64,000 bases of DNA from Diaphorobacter sp. HDW4B (GCF_011305535.1 NZ_CP049905.1:5206001-5270000); one strand, 5' to 3'; shown: positions 52,732-63,184, numbered from the stretch's first letter. Notes: generated from the letters alone by a model not told the origin. A program made the numbers and translations.

Positions 52732-53916
52732 TCAAGGCTTGACGCGCAGAAGCTTTCCTTCCGAGCTGTCGGTCAGCAAGTAGAGCAAACCGTCCGGCCC
52801 TTGGCGCACATCGCGCACCCGCTCCCGCAGGTCGGGCAGCAGAATCTCGTCCTGCGCCACCTTCTCTCCGGCCAGTTGCACGCGGTGCAGTCGCTGGAAC
52901 TTGAGCGAGCCGATGAAGAGGCTGCCCTTCCACTCCGGCCCATAGCGATCACTGGTGAGCTCGACCATACCGGATGGCGCAATCGACGGCACCCAGTAGT
53001 GCACAGGCTGCTCCATGCCAGCTTCCTGCGCGATGCCCTTGCCGATGCGCCCACCGCCGTAGTTCTCTCCATAGGTGATGACGGGCCATCCATAGTTCTT
53101 GCCGGGGCGCACCAGATTGATCTCGTCCCCGCCTTGCGGTCCATGCTCCACCACCCACAGCTTGCCGTCTGCCGTCAAGGTGGCGGCCTGGATGTTGCGA
53201 TGGCCCCAGCTCCAGATTTCAGGCAGCGTGTTCGCCTTGCCAATGAGCGGATTGCCAGGCACCGCGCCGCCATCCGGCTTGATCCGCACCACCTTGCCCA
53301 GATGGCTGTTCAGCATTTGCGCCTGCTCCTTGAAGCTCGATCGCTCGCCCAGCCCCAGAAACAGCGTGCCCTGCGCATCTTGCGCAATGCGGCAGCCGAA
53401 ATGCATGCTGCTTTTGAGCTTGGGCTGCTGGCTGAACACCACCTTGAGATCCTTGAGCGCGTTGTCCGCCAGATCCAGCGTCGCGCTGGCCAATGCGGTC
53501 GAGTTTGCCGAGCGATCCTTGGGGTCCGGCTCGGAATAGCAGAAAAAGATCCTGCGATTCCTGGCAAAGTCCCGGTCGAGCACCACATCCAGCAACCCGC
53601 CCTGCCCGCCGGCCGCAATATGCGGCAGGCCGCGCAAGGCGGGGCCGAGCAAGCCCGCCTCGTTGACCACCCGCATGCGACCCGGCCGCTCCGTCACCAG
53701 GTAGCCTCCACTAGGCAGAAACGCCAGCGCCCAAGGGTGCTCCAGCTTCTCGGCGACCGTCTCCACTGTCAGCCTTCTGTCAGACGGCTTGGGCAAAGGC
53801 TCCACTGGAGGGAATGGATTCGCTATGGCTTTGAAAGCACACAATCCAAGTGCGACAACACCCGTAACCGTTGTTGCACCGCACTTCAAAAAGGGGTTTT
53901 GTACAGTTTGAAACAC
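52732..53916 (-). CDS. PQQ-dependent aldose sugar dehydrogenase (Asd/YliI-like)
   Basis: The 394-residue protein is a six-bladed propeller of the soluble glucose dehydrogenase family. It has an N-terminal export signal ending near AFKAIA. Key segments are LEHPWALAFLPSGGYLVTER in part, PGRMRVV, GGQGGLLDVVLDRDF, HFGCRIA, WSWGHRNIQAA, VVEHGPQGGDEINLVRPGKNYGWPVI in part and IAPSGMVE. The His in SMHFGCRI suits the catalytic base. It would oxidise aldoses in the periplasm using PQQ. No PQQ synthesis gene is in the window. Confidence 0.9.
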   Translation of the reverse strand: MFQTVQNPFLKCGATTVTGVVALGLCAFKAIANPFPPVEPLPKPSDRRLTVETVAEKLEHPWALAFLPSGGYLVTERPGRMRVVNEAGLLGPALRGLPHIAAGGQGGLLDVVLDRDFARNRRIFFCYSEPDPKDRSANSTALASATLDLADNALKDLKVVFSQQPKLKSSMHFGCRIAQDAQGTLFLGLGERSSFKEQAQMLNSHLGKVVRIKPDGGAVPGNPLIGKANTLPEIWSWGHRNIQAATLTADGKLWVVEHGPQGGDEINLVRPGKNYGWPVITYGENYGGGRIGKGIAQEAGMEQPVHYWVPSIAPSGMVELTSDRYGPEWKGSLFIGSLKFQRLHRVQLAGEKVAQDEILLPDLRERVRDVRQGPDGLLYLLTDSSEGKLLRVKP

Positions 53917-54133
53917 AAAATCTCCTCAAACTCTCATATGGGCTTGTTGATCCAAGCCGCGAATACAAGATTTCCCTTTGTTATATAGGCAAGATGATCC
54001 CTATCGAACCGATAGCCCCAATTTGCAAGCAGGTAACGATATGTCAAACAAAAGGCAGAATCAGGGATAAACCGGGTCGCCGTAACATATTTCGAGGTAG
54101 GCATAGAAGCAAGTCGTGATACTCTCCATCCCC

Positions 54134-54703
54134 ATGTCTCGATGGTATTGCTTACTGTTACTAGCGTTCGCGAATGTTTCTTTCGCCGCTCCAAACAATT
54201 CCAGCGCTGATGACATGGAGCGCATGTTGGCCGACCGAGGCCTGATTGCCCAGCTCCAGGACGTACGCCACGGTATGGCGGATCGCACGAGTGAACTTGT
54301 GTCGACCGCCATGGGATTCATCGGAGTCCCCTACCGTCGCGGCGGCAACAGTGCAGAAAGTGGTTTTGATTGCAGCGGTTTCGTGCGCACCATTTATGAG
54401 CAGGTCAAAGGCCTGGCTCTGCCGCGCGTTGCCAAGGAACAAGCCGAAGCCACCCAAGTGATCGACAAAAAGGATCTGCGCCCCGGCGATCTGGTGTTCT
54501 TCAACACCATGCGCCGTGCGTTCAGCCATGTCGGCATCTATCTCGGCGATGGAAAGTTCATTCATGCTCCACGCACCGGCGCCACCGTTCGTGTGGAAGA
54601 CATGAGCATCTCCTACTGGCAAAGCCGCTTCAACGGCGCACGCCGTGTCGATGCCGAAGAGATGAACAGAGACGAGATCGCCAAACTGATCCAGCAAAAG
54701 TAA
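54134..54703 (+). CDS. NlpC/P60 cell-wall endopeptidase
   Basis: The 189-residue secreted peptidase has a signal peptide (WYCLLLLAFANVSFAA). The C40 domain has catalytic Cys in SGFDCSGFVRTIYEQ, His in FSHVGIYLGDGKFIHAP, and LRPGDLVFFN. It cuts stem-peptide bonds in peptidoglycan. ATG 54134 gives a standard signal peptide; a GTG six codons upstream is less likely. An intrinsic terminator follows. Confidence 0.92.
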   Translation: MSRWYCLLLLAFANVSFAAPNNSSADDMERMLADRGLIAQLQDVRHGMADRTSELVSTAMGFIGVPYRRGGNSAESGFDCSGFVRTIYEQVKGLALPRVAKEQAEATQVIDKKDLRPGDLVFFNTMRRAFSHVGIYLGDGKFIHAPRTGATVRVEDMSISYWQSRFNGARRVDAEEMNRDEIAKLIQQK

Positions 54704-54734
54704 GCCCCACGCCGAAAGCTCAATACACCCCAAG

Positions 54735-54762
54735 GCCCGCATCCACCGATGCGGGCTTTTTT
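54735..54762 (+). terminator. Intrinsic terminator after the NlpC/P60 gene
   Basis: GCCCGCATC (54735-54743) pairs with GATGCGGGC (54748-54756) around a 4-base loop and is followed directly by six T residues. This is a textbook Rho-independent terminator. Confidence 0.92.
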
Positions 54763-54954
54763 GTGTGTGCGGGTTGATTCAATGGCTCGCACAAAATGCA
54801 AATTTGTTTTATCGGCCCGGCAAAATACGCTGCAGGTATTTTGTACAGCTTTGGCTGACACACAATCGCGTTTCGGCTGCGTTACAGTGAGCGGTCATTT
54901 CAATGCGGCACTCCGCCGCCTTGTCGTCTATTTCCATAGGGAGTTGGTTTCATC

Positions 54955-55206
54955 ATGATGAATATTCTGGGCACTTTGTTTGTGGGTCTGATCGTTGGTT
55001 TCCTCGCGCGCGCACTCAAGCCCGGCGATGACAAGATGGGCTGGATCATGACCGCACTGCTGGGTGTTGCCGGCTCTTTCCTAGCCACCTATCTGGGTGT
55101 GGCGATGCACTGGTACCAGCAAGGCGAAGCCGCTGGCTGGATCGCCTCCATCGTTGGCGCGGTCGTGCTGCTGTTCATCTACGGCCTGATCCGTCGCAAG
55201 GCCTGA
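54955..55206 (+). CDS. GlsB/YeaQ/YmgE-family stress membrane protein
   Basis: The 83-residue protein has three hydrophobic helices with the family motifs GTLFVGLIVGFLARALKPGDD, GWIMTALLGVAGSFLATYLG and AGWIASIVGAVVLLFIYGL (each shown in part). It was formerly called transglycosylase-associated protein. Such genes are often induced by stress. GGGAG lies upstream of ATG 54955. It has a separate promoter region after the preceding terminator. Confidence 0.9.
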   Translation: MMNILGTLFVGLIVGFLARALKPGDDKMGWIMTALLGVAGSFLATYLGVAMHWYQQGEAAGWIASIVGAVVLLFIYGLIRRKA

Positions 55207-55241
55207 TCGGACACACACTGAGCAGCGAAGAGACACAGGGC

Positions 55242-55784
55242 TTGAAGAGCGGACTGTTCACACGTCGCCCGAGTCCCGAGCAACTGGCAGGAGACGATCC
55301 TGCCATGCTCGCCGCCATCGCGCGCAGCCGCAAGCTGCTCAAGAGTCGCGCGCTGGTGGCCGCTGTGGCGGGCGCCATTCCCCTGCCCGGTCTCGACTGG
55401 GCCGCACAAGCCGCGCTGCTCTCGCGCGTGCTCCCCAAGATCAATGCCGAATTCGGGCTGACGCCGCAGCAGCTCGACGAGCTCTCGCCCAAAAAGCGCG
55501 AAAGCGTTCAGAACGCGGTGACCGTCGTCGGCTCCGCACTCATCGGCAAGTTCATCACACGCGAAATGGTGCTGCGTCTTGCCAAGCTGGTCGGCATGCG
55601 CATGTCCACAGCGCAAGCCGCCAAATATGTGCCGCTCGCTGGCCAGGCCGCTTCCGCCGCGCTCAATTACGCCACGCTGAAATTTCTGGGTGAACAGCAT
55701 CTGCGCGAATGCGTTCAGGTCGTTCAAAAGGCGCAGCTCAGCCTGCCCGCCACGGCCTCAGCCCAACCGACCTCCACGCGTTAA
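55242..55784 (+). CDS. Hypothetical membrane-associated protein, DUF697/EcsC-like
   Basis: The 180-residue protein contains SRALVAAVAGAIPLPGLDWA, a helix with AALLSRVLPKINAEFGL, TVVGSALIGKFI and the C-terminal YVPLAGQAASAALNYATLKFL (in part). Gly/Ala-rich amphipathic helices before and after a short core resemble DUF697 or EcsC-like proteins. TTG 55242 has AGGG upstream and gives a sensible N-terminus; the first ATG (55305) would cut 21 residues. Function is unknown. It lies 35 bases after the YeaQ-like gene. Confidence 0.6.
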   Translation: MKSGLFTRRPSPEQLAGDDPAMLAAIARSRKLLKSRALVAAVAGAIPLPGLDWAAQAALLSRVLPKINAEFGLTPQQLDELSPKKRESVQNAVTVVGSALIGKFITREMVLRLAKLVGMRMSTAQAAKYVPLAGQAASAALNYATLKFLGEQHLRECVQVVQKAQLSLPATASAQPTSTR

Positions 55785-55843
55785 GATTTGGTCATCGTAT
55801 TGGCTGCAGGACGACGTCGTGTCGCATCCTGCTTTTGCTTTTT

Positions 55844-58402
55844 GTGACCGACCCAAATCCCTTGCCCTTCAACGAACGCAGCAGCAGCTTCCAGCCCCGC
55901 ATCACGCTCATGACGCTGGGCCGTGGCGACGGGCTGCTGGGCATGCGCTCGCAAGGCAAACTGGGGCCGCGTGGCGACTCGGTCAGTTTTGCGCAGATCG
56001 ACTGGGTCTACCGCCAACCGGATGGCACGCTCTGGCAGACGCCAGCGCCCCGATCGGTTCTGCAATCGCGCGCCAGCAAAGAGCCCTGCCCGGTCGAGCG
56101 CGATCGCCATGCCGAGCAGGATGCGATGGACCGCGTCTGGTCGCTCAACCTCACACCTGTTGAGCCCGACCGCCTGCAATGGCGTCACCCAGACATCGCC
56201 CGCGACCTCGGCCCGCTCTGGACGCTGGCGCAGGAATCCATGTTCGCCGACTTCTGGGCCGATGTGCTGCCCGAGCTGCGCCGCGAAGGCTGGGACATCC
56301 ACATGCGCCCCGGCTTCGCGCACGAAAGCGTAGCGGTGCAGCGCTGGCATATCCGCCTCGGAAACGATTCGGGCGACATCGAAAGCCTGCAAGTCGCTGG
56401 CGACTTTGCGGCCAAGCCCGAGCCCGTGCAGGCGCTGCAATTGGCTCGTCGCGAAGGCGCGTGGCTGCTGAGTCTCGGCATCGAGATCGATGGCATGACG
56501 CTCGATCTCGTTCCCATGCTGGCCAACTTGCTCGCACGCGATTCGCGCTGGCTGTCCGTCGAACATATCGACAGCGTGGACGATCTCGCCATGATCCAAT
56601 TGCGCGCCGTTGGCGGCAAACGCATCGACGTGCCGGCCGCGCCGCTCAAGGCGATTTTGCGCACCATGGTCGATCTGATCGCCGATCCCGCACGCAAGCA
56701 ATTGCGCGACGGCGAGCCCATCGCGCTGCCGCACTGGGACATGCGCCGCATCGAAGCGCTGCGCACCGCCCTGATTCAAACAGGCCGCGTCGCGCCCGAC
56801 AACCAATGGCAGTTGCAAGGCGACTCAGGACTTGAGCTGCTCGCCAATCGGCTCCACAAGCAAGGCATACCGCATACGGTTCAAGCGCCAGAAGGTCTTG
56901 GCATCACGCTGCGCAATTACCAACTCGATGGTTTGGCGTGGCTGCAGTATCTGCGTGCGAATCATCTCGGCGGCATTCTTGCCGACGAAATGGGGCTCGG
57001 CAAAACCGCGCAGGCGCTCGCTCATGTGCTTGTCGAAAAGCAGGCCGGGCGGCTCACGCATCCTGCGCTGGTCGTCATGCCGACGTCGTTGGTTTTCAAC
57101 TGGCTGGCCGAAGCCCGACTCGTCACGCCGAGCCTGCACGTGCTCACATTGACGGGACCTGAACGCGCAGAAAGTCTGCTGGAAGTGCAGAGCCACGATC
57201 TGGTCTTCACCACTTATCCGCTCGTATGGCGCGATGTGGACGCACTCGCATCCAAACCTTGGCACTTGCTTATCCTCGATGAAGCGCAGATGGTGAAAAA
57301 CGCCGGAACCCGCACCGCCAGAGCATTGCGGCGTTTGAAGGCCCCACACCTGCTGTGCCTGACTGGTACGCCATTGGAAAACCATCTGGGCGAGTTGTGG
57401 GCGCAATTCGATTTTCTGATGCCCGGTTTTCTCGGCGACCCGCACACCTTTGGTCGCCGCTGGCGCAAGCCCATCGAAGAAAACGGCGAAACGCTGCGCG
57501 CCGAACTGCTCGCCAAGCGCATCGCGCCATTCATACTGCGACGCCGCAAAAGCGATGTGGCCAAGGAACTGCCCGAGCGCAGCGACATGCTCGTGCGCGT
57601 GGAGCTGCAAGGCCGTCAACGCGAACTCTACGAAGCGGTGCGTACCGCCTGCGACAAGGAAGTGCGCCGTGTGCTCAAGGCGCAGGACTGGGGCAATGCC
57701 GCGCAGATCGCGATTCTCGACGCCTTGCTCAAGCTGCGACAGGTCTGCTGTGATCCTCGCTTGCTGCGAGGCACCAGCATTCATCCAGACACGGAACGCG
57801 CCAAGCTCGAACATCTGGAACGCATGCTGCCCGAACTGGTAGAAGACGGCAGACGCATTCTGCTGTTCTCGCAATTCACGTCGATGCTGAGGTTGGTGGC
57901 CGAGCTGCTGGATACGCTTGCCATTTCTTATCTGATGCTTACCGGCGAAACCGCTCCCAGCGAACGCGAGCACATCGTTGCGCAGTTTCAAAAGGCAGAC
58001 AAGACTTCAGCGCCGATACTGCTTGCCAGCCTCAAGGCCGGAGGCACCGGGCTCAATCTGACGGCCGCTGATACGGTGATCCATCTCGATCCCTGGTGGA
58101 ACCCCGCTGTGCAAGAGCAGGCTACGGCGCGCGCGCATCGCATTGGCCAGACCCAGCCCGTGTTTGTCTATCGCATCGTCGTGCAAGGCAGCATCGAAGA
58201 ACGCATGCTCGAGCTGCAGGAACGCAAACGCGTACTCGCCCAAGGCGTGCTTGGCAGCGATGCGGCAGGTGCGATCAAATTCAGTGCCGACGAACTCGCA
58301 GGTTTGTTGGCACCGCTTGCCGAACCTGCCAACAATCCGCTGGCGATCCTGTCTGCGGAAACCAAGCGTTGGGGTGGTACGGGAAGGCGTGGGTTATTCT
58401 GA
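55844..58402 (+). CDS. SNF2-family DEAD/DEAH-box helicase
   Basis: The 852-residue protein is a Swi2/Snf2 ATPase. An N-terminal region of about 370 residues is followed by RNYQLDGLAWLQYLRANHLGGIL in part and the motor. Motif I is DEMGLGKTAQAL, motif II is LDEAQMVKN (DEAQ), motif III is LTGTPLENHLGELW, and the C-terminal lobe has FSQFTSML, SLKAGGTGLNLT and ARAHRIGQTQPV. A GTG start at 55844 is chosen because homologues begin shortly before PRITLMTLGRG. It likely remodels RNA polymerase- or DNA-bound complexes; the specific target is unknown. Confidence 0.9.
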   Translation: MTDPNPLPFNERSSSFQPRITLMTLGRGDGLLGMRSQGKLGPRGDSVSFAQIDWVYRQPDGTLWQTPAPRSVLQSRASKEPCPVERDRHAEQDAMDRVWSLNLTPVEPDRLQWRHPDIARDLGPLWTLAQESMFADFWADVLPELRREGWDIHMRPGFAHESVAVQRWHIRLGNDSGDIESLQVAGDFAAKPEPVQALQLARREGAWLLSLGIEIDGMTLDLVPMLANLLARDSRWLSVEHIDSVDDLAMIQLRAVGGKRIDVPAAPLKAILRTMVDLIADPARKQLRDGEPIALPHWDMRRIEALRTALIQTGRVAPDNQWQLQGDSGLELLANRLHKQGIPHTVQAPEGLGITLRNYQLDGLAWLQYLRANHLGGILADEMGLGKTAQALAHVLVEKQAGRLTHPALVVMPTSLVFNWLAEARLVTPSLHVLTLTGPERAESLLEVQSHDLVFTTYPLVWRDVDALASKPWHLLILDEAQMVKNAGTRTARALRRLKAPHLLCLTGTPLENHLGELWAQFDFLMPGFLGDPHTFGRRWRKPIEENGETLRAELLAKRIAPFILRRRKSDVAKELPERSDMLVRVELQGRQRELYEAVRTACDKEVRRVLKAQDWGNAAQIAILDALLKLRQVCCDPRLLRGTSIHPDTERAKLEHLERMLPELVEDGRRILLFSQFTSMLRLVAELLDTLAISYLMLTGETAPSEREHIVAQFQKADKTSAPILLASLKAGGTGLNLTAADTVIHLDPWWNPAVQEQATARAHRIGQTQPVFVYRIVVQGSIEERMLELQERKRVLAQGVLGSDAAGAIKFSADELAGLLAPLAEPANNPLAILSAETKRWGGTGRRGLF

Positions 58403-58513
58403 TATCGGCCACAATCCAAACGCAGCGATTTGCCTATATCTCGAACCTGTTTACCATGTGGTCATCGATCATCATCGATCACCTAGTTGTCCAATCTTGC
58501 AACAATCCTTCGC

Positions 58514-58993
<480 letters not shown>

Positions 58994-59101
58994 CACTCGA
59001 ACCGTATACACGGCGACATTTTTGTGGCGTGAACGGCTTGAAGAATCAAACCGTTGCTTAATTAATTGGCAAGTTGGCGCAAGCCGGAGCAAAATGCGCC
59101 C

Positions 59102-59548
59102 ATGCCCAATATAGCCGCACTCCTCAAATCCGAAATTTCACGCGTCGCTCGCAAAGAGGTTCGCGCGGAAACCGATTCACTGCGCAAGCTGGTCTCCGCC
59201 CAGCGCTCGGCCATTGCTGCACTCAAGCGAGAAATCGCCGATTTGCGCAAAGAGAGCAAGCAAGCAGCCTCGCCCAGGAAGAAAGCAACCGCGCCCGTAG
59301 ATGCGCCGCAGGCCGATGAGGTCAAGCGCCGCTTCAGCGCCACACGTCTGGCAGCACACCGCCAGAAGACCGGTCTGTCCGCCACCGATTACGGCGCGCT
59401 TGTCGGCATTTCCGGCCAGAGCATCTATCACTACGAACAAGGCAAGGCGCGCCCTCACGCCGCCGTAGTGCGCAAGCTCTCCATGATCAAGGAACTGAGC
59501 AAGGCCCAGTTGCTCGATCTGTTGAAGGCACAAAAAGCTGCGGCTTGA
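59102..59548 (+). CDS. Coiled-coil plus helix-turn-helix regulator
   Basis: The 148-residue protein has an N-terminal coiled coil (about 8-57, SLRKLVSAQRSAIAALKREI). A basic linker rich in Ala and Lys follows. An XRE-type helix-turn-helix (about 82-130) contains LAAHRQKTGLSATDYGALVG and SGQSIYHYEQGKARP. The architecture suggests a DNA-binding oligomer, possibly nucleoid-associated. No partner gene is adjacent. Confidence 0.8.
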   Translation: MPNIAALLKSEISRVARKEVRAETDSLRKLVSAQRSAIAALKREIADLRKESKQAASPRKKATAPVDAPQADEVKRRFSATRLAAHRQKTGLSATDYGALVGISGQSIYHYEQGKARPHAAVVRKLSMIKELSKAQLLDLLKAQKAAA

Positions 59549-59585
59549 TGGTTGGTGCTTGCGGTGCTCGTTGTGCGGGCACGAC

Positions 59586-61013
59586 TCAGTCGTGCCGCAT
59601 CGAAATCGTCTTCAACTGCGTGAAGCCGTAGAGCGCCTCGAAGCCTTTTTCGCGCCCATGGCCGCTGGCTTTGTAGCCGCCAAAAGGCAGTTCGATGCCG
59701 CCACCTGCGCCGTAGTTGTTGATGAACACTTGTCCCGCCTTGATCTTGCGGGCCATGCGCATTTGCCGACCGCCATCGCGCGTCCAGACGCTGGCGACCA
59801 AGCCAAAGTCCGTTCCATTCGCCAACGCGATGGCATCTTCTTCGGTATCGAAAGCCGCAGCGGCAATGACGGGACCGAAGACTTCCTCCTGCGCCAGACG
59901 ATGCCCGATCGGAACGTCGCGCACCAAGGTCGGTACCTGGTAGAAGCCGCCCGCAGGCGCGCCTTCGGCCAGTTGCCCTTGCGCAGCAATGGTCAAACCA
60001 TCCTTGGTTGCATCGTCGAGAAACGATTTCACGCGCACCTGCTGGCTCTTGCGGATCAACGGACCGCAATCCAGATCCATCTGCGATGAGCCGACCTTGA
60101 GCTGACTGAACCGCTCCGCCAACAAGCCAATCACTTTTTCGTAGATGCTGCGCTGCACCAGCAAGCGACTGCCTGCCGAGCAGGTCTGCCCCGCGTTCTG
60201 AACGATGGCGTTGACGACCACAGGCAACATCGCTTCAAGATCCGCATCTTCAAACACGATCTGCGGTGACTTGCCGCCCAGCTCCGTGGTGACTGGCGTA
60301 TGGTTTTCGATGGCGGCCTTCACCACCAGCTTGCCGACATTGGGCGAACCGGTGAACGAGACATGAGCGACGCCCGGATGCGCCACCAGATCGGCACCAG
60401 CCTCGTGACCGTAGCCCGTGACGATATTCAAAGCGCCCGCAGGAAAGCCCACGTCGCGCGCCAACTCCGCAACCCGCAGCAGCGAGAGACAAGCATCTTC
60501 CGCCGGTTTGACGACCACCGTATTGCCCGCCGCCAAAGCACCGCCCACGCTGCGCCCGAAGATCTGCATCGGATAGTTCCAGGGAACGATGGCAGCCGCC
60601 ACACCATAAGGCTCTCGGATGGTCAGCACCGTGTAGCCCTTCTGATAAGGAATCGTCTCGCCCATGAGCTTATCGGCCGCACCGCCATAGAACTCGAAGT
60701 AACGCGCAATCGCCACCGCATCGGCACGCGCCTGCTTGAGTGGCTTGCCGCAGTCACGCGCCTCGATCTGCGCGAGCTCTTCTGCATGTTCTTGCAGTTT
60801 GGCCGAGAGCTTCATGAGCAAGCGCCCGCGCTCGGTCGCGGTGAGCTTGCCGAACTCGCCTTCGAACGCGGCACGCGCCGATTTCACCGCAGCATCCACA
60901 TCGGCCGCCGTGCCGCGCAGAATGCTGTCATAGGTCTCGCCCGTCGAGGGGTCAACCACGTCGATGGCCTCGCCCTGCCCGGTCCACTGGTTGTGTATGA
61001 AATGCTGGTGCAT
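59586..61013 (-). CDS. NAD(P)-dependent aldehyde dehydrogenase
   Basis: The 475-residue enzyme has the ALDH motifs IVPWNYPM, FTGSPNVGKLV, VTTELGGKSPQIVFEDADL in part with catalytic Glu, NAGQTCSAGSRLLV with catalytic Cys, and QEEVFGPVIA. The closest-looking branch contains betaine-aldehyde and aminobutyraldehyde dehydrogenases, but substrate is not resolved. It lies 42 bases downstream of the 3-hydroxyacid dehydrogenase-like gene, so both may act in one catabolic route. Confidence 0.92.
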   Translation of the reverse strand: MHQHFIHNQWTGQGEAIDVVDPSTGETYDSILRGTAADVDAAVKSARAAFEGEFGKLTATERGRLLMKLSAKLQEHAEELAQIEARDCGKPLKQARADAVAIARYFEFYGGAADKLMGETIPYQKGYTVLTIREPYGVAAAIVPWNYPMQIFGRSVGGALAAGNTVVVKPAEDACLSLLRVAELARDVGFPAGALNIVTGYGHEAGADLVAHPGVAHVSFTGSPNVGKLVVKAAIENHTPVTTELGGKSPQIVFEDADLEAMLPVVVNAIVQNAGQTCSAGSRLLVQRSIYEKVIGLLAERFSQLKVGSSQMDLDCGPLIRKSQQVRVKSFLDDATKDGLTIAAQGQLAEGAPAGGFYQVPTLVRDVPIGHRLAQEEVFGPVIAAAAFDTEEDAIALANGTDFGLVASVWTRDGGRQMRMARKIKAGQVFINNYGAGGGIELPFGGYKASGHGREKGFEALYGFTQLKTISMRHD

Positions 61014-61055
61014 GCGGTGTGTCTCCGTTATTTGAATCGTCCAAGCGCTGCCAAT

Positions 61056-61949
61056 TTACTGGCAAAAACCTACCCCGCGTTGCAACGTGGTCACCAGTCT
61101 GGGCACCAGCGCCTCGTCACCCACATCGGCCACGGCGCAGGCGTAGGTGTCGTGAATGGCATCGGCGATGTCCTGCACCGCGTTGGTGTCGCGCGCCATC
61201 GAGACGTAGTAACCCATGTCCTTGAGCGCATTGCCCATGAAGAATTTGAGCCCACTGGTGTCACCTTCGAGCAGGTAAGGCTTGAGCCGCTCCAGCGCCA
61301 CACCACCACCACCGCCCTTGGCCAGCACATCGACAAACACCTGTGGCGACACCTGGCCGCGAAACGCACAGGCCGCGGCCTCGGAAATCAACGCCACCGT
61401 ACCCAGCGACACATAGTTGTGCAGCAGCTTCATGCGATGCCCGGTTCCCACTGCGCCGGTGTGCGTTACGTTTTCGGCAAAGCAGCGCAGGATTGGCATG
61501 CACTCGTCGAGCACGGCAGCGTCGCCGCCGACCAGCAGGTTGAGTCGCCCTTCCGCAGCCTCCTTGGGCGTGCGCGTCATAGGCGCATCGATGAAACGAA
61601 TGCCCGCCGCTTGGGCGATCTCGGCAATGCGCTCTGTGGAGTCCGGCAAAGCGGTTGAACAGTCGATGACCACCGTGCCTTTTCTCATTGCCGCCAGCGC
61701 GCCTTGCTCGCCCAGCAAAATGGCTTCGACTTGCGGCGAACCCGTCACGCAGAGCACCAGCACATCCACGTTGGAGGCCAGTTCGGAGAGCGACTCGGAG
61801 GTCGTCGCTCCCAGCGATTTCAAGGTATCGAGCGGCTGATTGCCAGGATGCTCCAGCACGGTCAGTCGGTAGCCTTTTTGCGCGATGTTCAGCGCAATTC
61901 CGTGGCCCATCAGGCCAACGCCAATCAGTCCGATTCGAGGAGTAGTCAT
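61056..61949 (-). CDS. 3-hydroxyisobutyrate dehydrogenase-family oxidoreductase
   Basis: The 297-residue protein has an N-terminal Rossmann motif (IGLIGVGLMGHGIALNIA), substrate-loop DAPMTRTPKEAAEGRLNLLVGG in part, GTGHRMKLLHNY with the catalytic Lys, and a helical C-terminal domain. It oxidises a small beta-hydroxyacid with NAD(P). Which acid is unknown; the adjacent aldehyde dehydrogenase could take the product. ATG 61949 is chosen over a longer frame. Confidence 0.9.
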   Translation of the reverse strand: MTTPRIGLIGVGLMGHGIALNIAQKGYRLTVLEHPGNQPLDTLKSLGATTSESLSELASNVDVLVLCVTGSPQVEAILLGEQGALAAMRKGTVVIDCSTALPDSTERIAEIAQAAGIRFIDAPMTRTPKEAAEGRLNLLVGGDAAVLDECMPILRCFAENVTHTGAVGTGHRMKLLHNYVSLGTVALISEAAACAFRGQVSPQVFVDVLAKGGGGGVALERLKPYLLEGDTSGLKFFMGNALKDMGYYVSMARDTNAVQDIADAIHDTYACAVADVGDEALVPRLVTTLQRGVGFCQ

Positions 61950-62368
61950 GGTGCAAATCCTTGGATTAATGGGGACGCCCGAAACAACAAAGCGCTTGTC
62001 AAACAACGAAGCGCCAATCCGAATTCAGCCAGTCGAGCGGAATGTGTTTTTATCCCCTGCACAAGGCCGCATCCATAATACAGATCAATTCAGATAGCGT
62101 TGCGCTACCGACGGCGCATGAGCACCTGGCATGCCAAGGACTTACCCGCATGCCGCTTGTTGGACATCCATGGGATGAAGCTGCAGACGCGGCCCCGAGC
62201 GCCCGCTGGGCCAACGCATCGGTGCGCCTTGTGCGATCGTCAAGTCGCATGCACCTGACAAGGGATTTCGTTTTTCAATCAATGCGTGCGTTGTAGAAAT
62301 GCGCTGACTCAAGCCTCGCAGCAACTGCGTCAGAATCGCAAGATGCATTTCACTTTACCCCCATACTC
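61950..62368. other. Intergenic region between divergent genes
   Basis: This 419-base gap separates the leftward dehydrogenase operon from the rightward membrane-protein gene. Only weak signals are seen: an AT-rich patch around 62078-62096 and a short imperfect direct repeat AAACAAC(A/G)AAGCG near 61983-62013. Small open frames here lack ribosome sites and are not called. Confidence 0.45.
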
Positions 62369-63124
62369 ATGCGCTCGATGATCGACTTCAGCTCATGGTC
62401 CACCGCCTTGTCCACGCTGGCTGGACTGCTGCTCGTCACCTGTCTGATGATGGGCGTGCGGCTGCTGTTCATGCAGACGATCCAGAAGCGCCGCGAGCGC
62501 GAGAATCGGCAGATCAATGAGCGGCTCAAGACGTTGATCGCGGCCTACAAGACGCTTGGCGGATCGTTCACCGGCACGCTGGAAGTGCATCCCACGCACA
62601 TGCGCGATCTGCGAATGCAGCAGAACGCTTTGGAGCAAGACGACGACGAATCCGACGCGCCCGTGCTCAGCAGCACCGAGCGGCAGCGCCGCGTGCGTGA
62701 TGCGGTCGAGGCGGCTCTGTCCGACGTGATTCTGCTCGGTACCGAAGAACAGGTTGGTCTGGCCGTGCAAGCCGCGCAGGACATGACCGCCGGGCGGAGC
62801 ATTCACACGAAGGAACTGGTGGTCTCGCTGCGCAACTATGTGCGCGACGCGCTCGATCTGGAGCCGATTCCTGCCAGCTTGATCATCCCTGCCCAAGGCC
62901 CTCTCAGGCCCAACACCACCGGCGGTGCCAACAAGCGAGCAGGGTCGGGCAACGACGGCGGATCGAACGCAGGTGGGGCCGCTCGCGGTGGCAATGGCGG
63001 TGGTCAGGGCGGCAGTGGTGGCATGGGAGCCATGGGGCTTGGCATGGGAATGGGCGCTGGCGCGCAGCATCTGGGCTCGACAGCCGATTCGGGCCCGGAT
63101 GATTCCGTTGCTCCGCCACGTTGA
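62369..63124 (+). CDS. Hypothetical single-pass membrane protein with Gly-rich tail
   Basis: The 251-residue protein has one N-terminal membrane helix (STLAGLLLVTCLMMGVRLLF) and then a charged, helical cytoplasmic region (RRERENRQINERLKTLIAAY; ERQRRVRDAVEAALSDVILLG in part). The tail beyond residue 190 is low complexity, mostly Gly, Ala, Met and Ser. No family is recognised. ATG 62369 is used; ATG 62378 is an alternative. Confidence 0.6.
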   Translation: MRSMIDFSSWSTALSTLAGLLLVTCLMMGVRLLFMQTIQKRRERENRQINERLKTLIAAYKTLGGSFTGTLEVHPTHMRDLRMQQNALEQDDDESDAPVLSSTERQRRVRDAVEAALSDVILLGTEEQVGLAVQAAQDMTAGRSIHTKELVVSLRNYVRDALDLEPIPASLIIPAQGPLRPNTTGGANKRAGSGNDGGSNAGGAARGGNGGGQGGSGGMGAMGLGMGMGAGAQHLGSTADSGPDDSVAPPR

Positions 63125-63184
63125 AGCGCGCATTGCTCTCTACAATCCCCCGTTTCATCAAACAACCGACTGAACCGTCCCACA

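Noticed and set aside
54000-54014. Palindrome CTATCG-AAC-CGATAG in the gap between the sugar dehydrogenase and NlpC/P60 genes
   Set aside because: Six-base arms are short for the search space and no second copy is nearby, so it is not called as an operator.
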